DNA of 64,000 nucleotides from Ignavibacteria bacterium (GTDB lineage: Bacteria; Bacteroidota; Ignavibacteria; Ignavibacteriales; SURF-24): positions 62,001 through 126,000 of the forward strand of contig JAAXKN010000005.1 in NCBI GenBank assembly GCA_025612375.1, read 5' to 3'. Position numbers and translations under genes: made by a program. Positions 8,329 through 16,400 of the stretch are shown piece after piece. The notes beneath the pieces were generated by a model, which saw nothing but the letters and a program-made list of their open reading frames with translations, had not been told where the DNA came from and did no database searches. Each line of letters opens with the position of its first letter. Within the stretch, counting starts at the first letter, position 1.

Positions 8329-9609
8329 TCAGCCATAGATACCGCGAATTTTCAGTGTATTGGCTACTTTATTAATTGCGAGCACATAGGCGCCCAGTCT
8401 TAAGGACACTTTATAAGTTTCGGCATGATGATAAACGTTGTCAAAAGCCTCATGCATCATTCTTTCAAGGCGCCTGTTTACGCGGTTAAGCGACCAGAAA
8501 TAGCCGGTGCGGTCCTGCACCCATTCAAAATAGGATACAGTAACCCCGCCCGCATTGGCAAGGATATCGGGAATAACGAGAATGCCCTTATCCTCCAGAA
8601 TCGGGTCGGCTGCAGCGGTAGTGGGCCCGTTTGCGCCTTCGGTAATAATTTTACAGCGGAGCTTAGGCGCATTATACTTTGTAATCTGGTCCTCCTTTGC
8701 CGCCGGCACTAGCACGTCGCAGGGAAGTTCCAGAAGCTCCTCATTTGTTATTTCTTCGGCCTCCGGGAAGCCCGAAAGCGCCTTATTCCTAGAAAAATAC
8801 TCCATTACCTGAGGGATGCTGATCCCTTTATTATTATAGATAGCGCCGCTTATGTCGCCGAGGCCAACGATCTTAATACCCTTTTCGTGCAGGAGCTGTG
8901 CCGAGACGCTTCCGACGTTGCCGAAGCCCTGAACCACGGCCGTTGCACTTTCGGGGTTAATGCCCATTTTCTTCAGGGCCGCAATGGAGACCATGGTGAC
9001 GCCTCTTCCTGTAGCCTCCCTTCTGCCTAGAGAGCCGCCTAAAATGAGCGGTTTACCCGTAACCACGGCCCTGGTAGTGGTTTTGGTATGCATGCTGTAT
9101 GTATCCATAACCCAGGCCATAACCTGCTCATTAGTATTCATATCGGGAGCAGGTATATCTTTTTCAGGGCCGAAAATGTCCAGCAGGTTTGAAGTAAACC
9201 TGCGGGTTAATTTTTCAAGCTCATTCATGCTAAGCTTCGAAGGGTCGCACCTGATGCCTCCCTTGGCGCCTCCGAAAGGGATATTGACCACGGCGCATTT
9301 CCAGGTCATCCAGGCCGCCAGGGCCTTCATTTCATCCAGATTGACGTCGGGAGCAAAGCGCAGGCCGCCTTTTGAAGGGCCGAGAATATCGTTATGGATC
9401 ACGCGGTAGCCTTCGAAGACCTGGATATTGCCGTTATCCATTATTATAGGGATTGAGGTAATTACCTGCTTAACAGGAGACTTTAAGTATTGATAAGCAC
9501 CATTTTCAAGGCCGAGGATTTGAGCTGCTTTCTCAAAGCGGGCCATCATAGATTCAAACGGATTCATTTTATCGGTAATAGGAGCGGGTTCTTTATAAGT
9601 ATGTTCCAT
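8329..9609 (-). CDS. gdhA: Glutamate dehydrogenase (Glu/Leu/Phe/Val dehydrogenase family)
   Basis: A 426-residue dehydrogenase of the hexameric small-GDH type. The substrate domain has GGLRFAPDV and the active-site lysine motif PFGGAKGGIRCDP (about residues 115-127). The Rossmann domain has GFGNVGSVSAQLL (about 230-242). The length and the sequence GGAKGG fit NAD(P)-dependent glutamate dehydrogenase, interconverting glutamate and 2-oxoglutarate plus ammonia. Cofactor preference cannot be fixed by eye. The ATG at 9609 has AAGGAG eight bases upstream, and a good promoter candidate lies 36-64 bases further upstream. It appears to be transcribed alone or with the following unknown gene. Confidence 0.93.
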   Translation of the reverse strand: MEHTYKEPAPITDKMNPFESMMARFEKAAQILGLENGAYQYLKSPVKQVITSIPIIMDNGNIQVFEGYRVIHNDILGPSKGGLRFAPDVNLDEMKALAAWMTWKCAVVNIPFGGAKGGIRCDPSKLSMNELEKLTRRFTSNLLDIFGPEKDIPAPDMNTNEQVMAWVMDTYSMHTKTTTRAVVTGKPLILGGSLGRREATGRGVTMVSIAALKKMGINPESATAVVQGFGNVGSVSAQLLHEKGIKIVGLGDISGAIYNNKGISIPQVMEYFSRNKALSGFPEAEEITNEELLELPCDVLVPAAKEDQITKYNAPKLRCKIITEGANGPTTAAADPILEDKGILVIPDILANAGGVTVSYFEWVQDRTGYFWSLNRVNRRLERMMHEAFDNVYHHAETYKVSLRLGAYVLAINKVANTLKIRGIYG

Positions 9610-9644
9610 CTTATGTACTCCTTATTAAACTTCTCTATAATATA

Positions 9645-9673
9645 AAAATATTCCGGGAAGTTAGCTGTAACAA
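9645..9673 (-). promoter_or_regulatory. Candidate promoter of gdhA
   Basis: Read on the minus strand there is TTGTTA, a 17-base spacer and TATTTT, ending about 36 bases before the gdhA start. This is a moderate match to a housekeeping sigma-70 promoter. Confidence 0.4.
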
Positions 9674-9712
9674 TATCAAAAAAAGGATAAAATTCCAAAC
9701 GATTTCAGGAAG

Positions 9713-10020
9713 ACGTTCGATGTTCAACGTTCAACGTTTTATGACTAACCCCGACCTTCAGGTCGCGGGGTACCCGGGAATTCCCTTCCCTCCTTCGGGG
9801 CTTCAGCCCCAGATTTTCCGGGGGAGTGATAGATTTTACCAGAGAAAAGCCGGACCACCTACACCAAGAAGCTCCGAAGGGGCGTTCTGTCTATAGCAAG
9901 GAGCGCCCACCCAACCCCATGAAGCCCTGAGGGGGCGCGATGTATGGATCGGGACCGGGCATGCCGCTATTCATGGCCCTGAAATTTTGGCGACCCCCTC
10001 ATTGGCGGGCGAAATATTCA
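9713..10020. repeat. Cluster of GC-rich REP-like hairpins in a long intergenic region
   Basis: The 588-base gap between gdhA and the toxin gene holds no convincing gene. It begins with a short iterated motif (GTTCAACGTTCAACG, 9723-9737). Several palindromes follow: ACCCCGACC/GGTCGCGGGGT at 9748-9771, GGGGCT/AGCCCC at 9797-9810, and a larger one pairing GGGCG (9880-9884) with CGCCC (9904-9908) around a CTATAG-containing loop. Such GC-rich pieces, against an AT-rich background, look like decayed REP elements of the kind mobilised by RAYT transposases. I infer this from structure, not from a database match. Confidence 0.55.
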
Positions 10021-10034
10021 AACCGCTAAATATT

Positions 10035-10057
10035 AATTTGGGTCTGTATCCCAAATT
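10035..10057. repeat. Short inverted repeat upstream of toxin gene
   Basis: AATTTGGG (10035-10042) and CCCAAATT (10050-10057) form a perfect 8-bp inverted repeat with a 7-base loop, just outside the larger palindrome in the toxin promoter region. It could be an operator or a hairpin; nothing decides between them. Confidence 0.4.
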
Positions 10058-10066
10058 CCTTATTTT

Positions 10067-10159
10067 ATGCCTCACTATGTGGAATGCATATAACTCCGGG
10101 AGCATTTCACTTCATAGTGACATATGAGGCATTTTTAAATCCATTTCTCACTTTATGGT
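10067..10159 (+). promoter_or_regulatory. Palindromic operator-like region of the MqsR-like toxin operon
   Basis: ATGCCTCACTATG (10067-10079) is answered by CATAGTGA (10113-10120) plus ATGAGGCAT (10124-10132). The two arms are complementary apart from a short insertion in the right arm. A third related half-site, TCTCACTTTATGG, lies at 10147-10159. The region is AT-rich and directly upstream of the toxin start at 10198. Autoregulation by the HTH-containing antitoxin would be expected for an MqsRA-type operon; that it binds here is inference. Confidence 0.5.
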
Positions 10160-10197
10160 TGATTTTAGATTGTATTTTAATTATTTTAGAGTTATAG

Positions 10198-10551
10198 ATG
10201 ACAAGTAAAGATGAGGTAGAATCATTTCTTAATGATTTGCGTGCTAAATTATCGGTTTACAAGATTTTCTATTATAACAGAGAAAAGAATAAACAGGCTT
10301 TATTAGACCTGGAAATTACTCCTTTGCAAAGGGATGAGTTTATCAGGAACCTGAAAGCAGAGGATTACTTTGGCGGTCCCAAGCCGGATACAAATGACGT
10401 CACCCTGCCGGATTACTGGGAGTTTGGAATTACAGTAAAAGCACGTGAAGTATACATAAAAATTTCCATTGGCAAAGCAGCAAGGCCAGTAATTTGCATG
10501 TCATTTCATTTAGCAGAAAGAAAGATAACGTACCCATATAAAAATGCATAA
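10198..10551 (+). CDS. MqsR-like toxin (RelE superfamily mRNA interferase)
   Basis: A 117-residue small protein encoded directly before a Zn-finger/HTH antitoxin. Its layout resembles MqsR-family toxins: an N-terminal helix, ALLDLEITPLQRDEFIRNL (about 36-54), then a beta-rich C-terminal half with YWEFGITVKAREVYIKISI (about 75-93) and a closing strand. Known MqsR cleaves mRNA at GCU sites; activity here is not shown. The toxin precedes its antitoxin, as in E. coli mqsRA, with the stop six bases from the antitoxin's ribosome binding region. It is one of few plus-strand genes and lies in the accessory island. Confidence 0.65.
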   Translation: MTSKDEVESFLNDLRAKLSVYKIFYYNREKNKQALLDLEITPLQRDEFIRNLKAEDYFGGPKPDTNDVTLPDYWEFGITVKAREVYIKISIGKAARPVICMSFHLAERKITYPYKNA

Positions 10552-10561
10552 GAGGGATAAT

Positions 10562-11569
10562 ATGGACAGGATAGTTCAATGCGGCTTATGTGACGGGCAG
10601 GCAGAGTTGGTTACAGAGAAAAGGGAAAGAGAGTTCAGGAAAGAAAAATTTGCAATTTCGGAACATTATTATAAGTGTACAGCCTGCGGTGAGGACTTTA
10701 CAACCACAGAACTCGACGAGATTGATACTCTCCAGGTATACAATCAATACAGGGAAAAGTACAAAATTCTCTTCCCCGTTCAGATCAAATCCTTAAGAGA
10801 AAAGTTTGGGCTCTCGGCCCCAAAGATGTCGGAAATATTAGGTTTCGGCATTAACATATACAAGAATTATGAAAAAGGTGAAGTTCCCAATCAAAGCAAC
10901 GCCACACTGCTGAAACTTATTCAGTCGCCAGCAGAGTTCAAAAAGCTTCTTGAAATGAAAAGAGAGCTGTTTGACAGCCACGAATACGCCAGGGTGATTT
11001 CTTACATAAACTCCCTTATTGAAAACGAGCCTGAATGTCCGGCTGAAATCAGCGTCTTATGGAATGAAGCAGAAATTCCGAATGAGTATACGGGATATAC
11101 AATTCCCTCCTTTGAAAAGTTTGCAAACATGGTGCTTTACTTTTTAAGCATTGCACAATTCAAGGTCAGGCTGAATAAATTATTATTTTACGCCGACTTC
11201 CTTAATTTCAAGTACAGCGGGTATTCAATATCGGGTTTAAGATATCAGGCCATACAGATGGGACCCGTAGTTTACAGGTACGGTTCAAATTTCGATCTTC
11301 TGCAGGAGAACGGGTACCTGGAAGCCGGGTCGGTTTTAATTAAAGATGAGTATCACGAAAAATTTGCCGGGGCAAAGGATTTTGATGAAAGTGTTTTCAC
11401 AAAAGAGGAGCTTGCAATTTTAGGCGGGGTATATGAAAAGTTCAAAGGATTTTCCACAGAAGAGTTAAAAGAGATGAGTCACAAAGAGACCGGCTGGATA
11501 AATGAAAACCAGAAGAAGGGTTTTATCAGCTATCAGAAGTACGGGTTTGATTTGAATGTAAATTTATAA
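10562..11569 (+). CDS. Large antitoxin: MqsA-type Zn finger, HTH and Panacea/SocA-like domain
   Basis: About 335 residues from the ATG at 10562, chosen because AGAGGG stands five bases before it. An in-frame ATG at 10544 would overlap the toxin gene but lacks such a site. Cysteines 7, 10, 39 and 42 (CGLC, CTAC) form a zinc-binding N-terminus as in MqsA/YgiT. An XRE-type HTH follows (about 62-105, FGLSAPKMSEILGFG ... YEKGEVPNQSNATL). The C-terminal part (about 175-320, KLLFYADFLNFKYSG ... MGPVVYRYG) matches the Panacea/SocA-like (DUF4065) domain found in many unrelated antitoxins. Presumed role: neutralise the upstream toxin and repress the operon. Confidence 0.75.
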   Translation: MDRIVQCGLCDGQAELVTEKREREFRKEKFAISEHYYKCTACGEDFTTTELDEIDTLQVYNQYREKYKILFPVQIKSLREKFGLSAPKMSEILGFGINIYKNYEKGEVPNQSNATLLKLIQSPAEFKKLLEMKRELFDSHEYARVISYINSLIENEPECPAEISVLWNEAEIPNEYTGYTIPSFEKFANMVLYFLSIAQFKVRLNKLLFYADFLNFKYSGYSISGLRYQAIQMGPVVYRYGSNFDLLQENGYLEAGSVLIKDEYHEKFAGAKDFDESVFTKEELAILGGVYEKFKGFSTEELKEMSHKETGWINENQKKGFISYQKYGFDLNVNL

Positions 11570-11574
11570 CGGGG

Positions 11575-11626
11575 ACAGGTTATTACATTCAACTATCAAT
11601 GCAGAATGATCTGTTTCCCCCTCCAG
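11575..11626 (-). pseudogene. Relic of an endonuclease/exonuclease/phosphatase gene 3' end
   Basis: These 52 bases match 12631-12682, the 3' end of the broken exonuclease-family gene 1 kb away, at 44 of 52 positions. The minus strand still reads LEGETDHSALIVECNNL, so most differences are synonymous or mild. No further similarity is seen on either side. It is best read as the surviving tail of a second, paralogous copy. The rest of the 11570-11846 gap holds nothing I recognise. Confidence 0.6.
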
Positions 11627-11846
11627 TTCAATTAAGAAATTCCCTCAGGACCTGTATTAATTTTTTCATTTTCTCCCGTTTCACTGCTGCGATGGTAGCT
11701 TTCATTGTTGTAACATTTCATACTACTCTGGTACTCAAAAAGAATAGAATGAAACAAAATTTATATAGGTGTTAGGATTACCTGCTCTGCTGCTGATGTT
11801 TGCGCCCACACCATCATCAACAGTGAACGAACTTATCTCGAAGACT

Positions 11847-12479
11847 TCAATTGTCTGTTTCTCTTTCCTTATCCAGGTAGATTAAGCTATGGGTCAATGG
11901 GGTTTCATCAAAGGTATAAGACAGGCTTAAATTTAGGAATCCCTTGTTTTTATCTTTAAGGTATCCTTTGAGTAAAGGGAAACTGCCGTCACAAAGAATT
12001 TTGATGTTATTATTTGAATAGGCTAATCCCAATATAACTTCCGAGTACACTTTTGAAGGACTTTGAAACAGATAATAGTCAGTATTAAAGCCGAACCTTA
12101 ATCTAAGATTATTTTTATACAGATATGGTTCAAACTTTATATTAGGCATTTCCTGAAGCAACGCTAATGCTAAGTAAAAAGGAGCATTTATTGGAGAACG
12201 TTTTGGAGCTTCCAGGTTTACAATTTTTACAATTGGCCAAATCAAAGAATTTGCCGAAACAAAATACTTCCTTTCATTTTCAGGATCCCGGATTACTGAA
12301 ATAGAAAGATTTGGCAAATATATTTCCATATATGGTGATTCATGAGCATCAGAAAGGCCAAATGTCATTCTATAATTATTTTGTCTGTTAAATGATGAAC
12401 CAAACATCAGGGTCATACCGTCTTGTGCAGTTAAATTAGATACAAGAAAAAGGGCAAACAAAATAATGAGTTTTTTCAT
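11847..12479 (-). CDS. Exported protein of unknown function, outer-membrane-like
   Basis: A 210-residue protein with a clear signal peptide (MKKLIILFALFLVSNLTAQ, cleavage after Ala-Gln about residue 19). The mature part is rich in aromatic and alternating strands (NNLRLRFGFNTDYYLF, GFLNLSLSYTF), suggesting a small beta-barrel or beta-sandwich. I do not recognise the family. It stands alone between the antitoxin gene and the exonuclease pseudogene. Confidence 0.6.
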   Translation of the reverse strand: MKKLIILFALFLVSNLTAQDGMTLMFGSSFNRQNNYRMTFGLSDAHESPYMEIYLPNLSISVIRDPENERKYFVSANSLIWPIVKIVNLEAPKRSPINAPFYLALALLQEMPNIKFEPYLYKNNLRLRFGFNTDYYLFQSPSKVYSEVILGLAYSNNNIKILCDGSFPLLKGYLKDKNKGFLNLSLSYTFDETPLTHSLIYLDKERETDN

Positions 12480-12598
12480 TTTTAGTTGAATCAGGATTTT
12501 TTGTTTATGTATTTGGTAAAAGAATAATGAAGCAAATGGGCTACATATTTTTCATTAACTTATTTCATGTTATAATCTCACAGGGTTATAATTCCAGT

Positions 12599-13335
12599 TT
12601 ATAACCTTATAAGGTTATAATTTATTTCGAACAGATTATTACATTCAGTTATTAATGCGGAATGGTCCGTTTCCCCTTCCAGTCTTGGAGCATGGTCATT
12701 TCCTACATATGAAATGTTTTTATCAAATTCTTTCGTACTGAACACATGATCTATGCGGAAGCCGTTTCCCGCAGGACTGTACCAGCTAAACTCTTTCCTA
12801 TCCACATTCCGTTTTCGCCAGGAATCAATCAGGCCGGAACCTTCCAGACTAGCAAAGGAAACAGCGCAATAAAATGTTATGCCGGGTTCATCTATGTAAT
12901 GCCTGCCTGTATTGAAGTCGCCAATAATCAATCATCTGCTTCCCAAGGCCGGAATAATATTATTTACGATAAAATCGAAAAGAAGCTTCTTTCCTTTTTT
13001 TTGAGCAAAGTAAACACCCATTAAAGAAAACTGCTCAAATCTTATCAGAACTGCTCTTCGGTGCATTCAACAGGCAGATCAATCAAAGGTACAGATTCGA
13101 AATGCAACCTTGAGGCTATAAATACTGTGTTCGTCCTGCGGCTTTCCGGTACGGTGGTTTGCCACCGGTAGCCTTCGTCAAGCAGTTTATTTTTTATAGT
13201 ATCAGAATTCTGGTTATGTCTGAACTCAGTAAGGACAATAACATCAACATTGTATCCTATAATTCTTTTTAGGATTTGGGGAATTCGTTTGCCGCCACCA
13301 TGCCTGATATTCAGTTCAAACAGTTTAATACTCAT
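12599..13335 (-). pseudogene. Broken endonuclease/exonuclease/phosphatase family gene
   Basis: The 5' part (13335-13045) encodes MSIKLFELNIRHGGGKRIP ... VIVLTEFRHN, the start of an EEP-fold nuclease with the N-terminal Asn and the catalytic Glu in TEF. It stops at TGA after CTEEQF. In another frame the sequence continues as IRFEQFSLMGVYFAQKKGKK ... IIPALGSR, then an in-frame TGA at 12932-12934, then LIIGDFNTGRHYID ... GNGFRIDHVF ... ETDHSAL, carrying the GDFN and DH motifs. One frameshift near 13045 and one nonsense codon thus split a gene of about 245 codons. It is almost certainly inactive. Confidence 0.8.
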
Positions 13336-13499
13336 TCGTCTTTACCAATCAAATAATTTAACTCCCGATTTATTATATGTAAAAAGAACTAAAGAAAATA
13401 TAATTTCTGCGACAAACACAGAACTGATACTCCTCATAATTTATTAAGTCAATCAGAAAAAAAATAAGACTTCGCCAAAAGAATTTTCGCAAAATCCTT

Positions 13500-16400
13500 T
13501 CAGCTATAATCCGCACTTTCTAAGACTTTACGTACACTGAATTGAAGTTCCGGAATTTGTAACAATTTATCAAAGATATCCATTGCTTTTTCACAATAGG
13601 ACTCCTTGGAATAAAGCAGCAATTTATTATATGCTCCTATTAATATTTGTACAGGTTCATCAGAAATGGAACTTTCCTGAAGATCAAAATTACTCGTTTC
13701 TAATAAATTTTCTAAAACATCCAGACATTTTTTAGGTTCATATCCAACACATTGCAATAAATACTCAAATATTCGATTATCTGTTCTATTACCTTTTCCC
13801 GACTTATTTTTTGAATAGAGTAATATGTAATTATATAGCTTATTAAAATCCTCAGGTTTAAATTCTCTAAAAGCATATGTATATTCATTTTGTATTATGT
13901 GGGATTCGGATAATAACAATTTCTTGAATATAGTTTCTGCTTTCTTTAATGCAGTGTCATTTTGATGTGGAATATTATAAATTGCCTGTTTTAATAAACC
14001 CGCTTGAAAATCAATCGAGTCATTATACAATTCTTCCAGTAATTTTTTAGCACCCCTAACGTTTTTGATATATAAATACATTACGATTTGGCCAACATAA
14101 TTTTGTCTTTCTCTCACCCTATCACTTCCTTTAATCCTAACAATAGCTCTAAGGTGGTTTTTCAAATAGTTGAATTTCTCATTTATATAGTAGCCTAACA
14201 AATAAACTGAATTTATTAATATATCGTCATTTAAGTCGTTTGAACACCTTTTGTAAATTTCATAAATTTTTTCTGGATCTAGATTTACCAAATGATGTAG
14301 ATTAGCTATTGCTGCACATTTCACAGAAATATTGTTACAATTTGCTATTTTACTCAATGTTCCCAAAATCTGTTTTTTATAATATGCACAACTCTTAAGT
14401 GTAACAAGAGTAAACACAGCATAGCCTTGTAATGTGTTGATTCCTTTTTGTAAGGAGTCATTTATACTTTCTTCCGGCTCCAAATTATTATTTTCTTCAA
14501 AGTCGATGGAATAAACACATATCTTTGTAAAGAGAAATGGCTCTAAGATCTCAAATTCATCTATGTATTTGATACAATCTATAATTACCGTTCGAAGAAA
14601 CTTATCATTATTAAAATTAATTAGGTAAGTCACCAATTCTTTTATTTTTTTATAATCGTATTTACATGCTAACAATCCGCGTAAAGCCTCCGCAAAGTAT
14701 TCATTTGCAGTTGTTTCCTTCTTGAGATCAAGCAAAAATGGGAAGAATTTATCGGGGTCTTCTTTTATGCATCTACCAAACATTCTTGAATGCTCAATTA
14801 ACCCACCATATTGAAAACCTTTTTTATTTTGATAGCCTTTATCCCATCCAGTTCTATCATTATATTTTTTAAATGAATTTTCCCAGTCCACCAATTGCAT
14901 ATTAAAGTATGCCGTTTCAGGAATAGGAGGTCCCACCCACGAAATCTGAGCGGGTTTTGGTTTCATATTTTGAAATTGTCCAAATTTTCTTTCCAATTCA
15001 TAATATATTCTTCTAATGTGGGAATATTTATTTCGTTCGGATAAGGGGATGGATGAAAGTAGTGCAAATATACTGGCTCCCTTATACTTTCTTAAGTCAC
15101 CTTTATGAATTCTTAGATCCTCTGATTTTAAAATGACTAAGTTGATTTGTTCTTGTCTACTACCATCAAAATAGGCATAGGTTTGATTTAATAATTTTAA
15201 AATATTGTATTTTAATCCTGATTTTAGATCACAATGCTTAATTAAATTTTCTCTTATAAGCAGATAAAATACTTCATCCAAATAACAAACGGGATCACAA
15301 AGAAGTCCTTCAGTTAGTACATACAAAATACTTAATGCATAATCATCTTTATATTCCTCAAAGAATTTTTTAAATATTTTTGGAGTTTTTGCATTATCAA
15401 ATAGAAGTTGGGATGCAAGTTTTATCAAACCCCAGTGTGTTTTTAAGTTATCAAATTCTTCGTGAAGGAAAAATGCATTATCTATGTAATAACCTTCTAA
15501 TTCCAATAGTCTGGTCTTTTCTGAAATATCTTTTATCAATGGTAATGCAAATTCCAAAAACAAAACTGGTTCTTCCTTTGCTAATATTTCAAAGGTTTCA
15601 CCTATCTCATATCCTATAATATTTCTATCAACAGATTGTCTAAACTCAGAAGATGATATTTTTTTAGTTATAAGTTCATTGAGAATTTTTATTGCATAAG
15701 TTGGCGATATTTTAGTAATTCGAGATAACGTTTTAGATAAATGGTATTGATTTCTTGAAAAGAAGTAATCCCTTACTCTATCAAATAGTTGTAATGCTAT
15801 TGGATTATCCCATTCTTTAAGATATAGTATTGTATAATATACAATACTATTGTTTCGTTCATTATTCTCTAAGGAGAATAGAAATTTCAGGATGGGACCC
15901 GGATTGCTTTCAATCAGCCTGTATTCTATCATCCATTCACATGAGCGACTTAACAAATTATCGCAACTGTTAAGAAATTTCATGATAAATCCCTCTTTAT
16001 CGAGATAATAAAACCACTCAATAGTGCAAATGGACTCAATAAAATACTTTACATCCTTATTATTGGTTAATACTTTGTTTTTAATGATTTCCCATTCAGA
16101 TGGGAGCACATTTTCTTCCGACCCCAATAGATTAAGTATGAGTAATTTTATATGAAATCGTACTTTTGGGGAAGTAAGTAATACAATTAGGTTTTCGTTA
16201 TACGATTCTAGATTGACTCCTCTTAAATAACTTAAAACATTTTTTATTGTTGATCTAGCAAACAGGCCTTGATGCTGTTCTAAAACATATTCCGATATAT
16301 TCTTCCGCCCTTTTACAAACGCTCTTGAGAAACAATACTCAAAGAATGACTGATGAAAAAATTGCAGCTGATTTCTTTCCTCTTTCAAAATTCCTTCGCT

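Noticed and set aside
12746-13024. Plus-strand 92-codon frame across the exonuclease pseudogene
   Set aside because: It is antisense to a clearly decayed nuclease gene that keeps family motifs on the minus strand.
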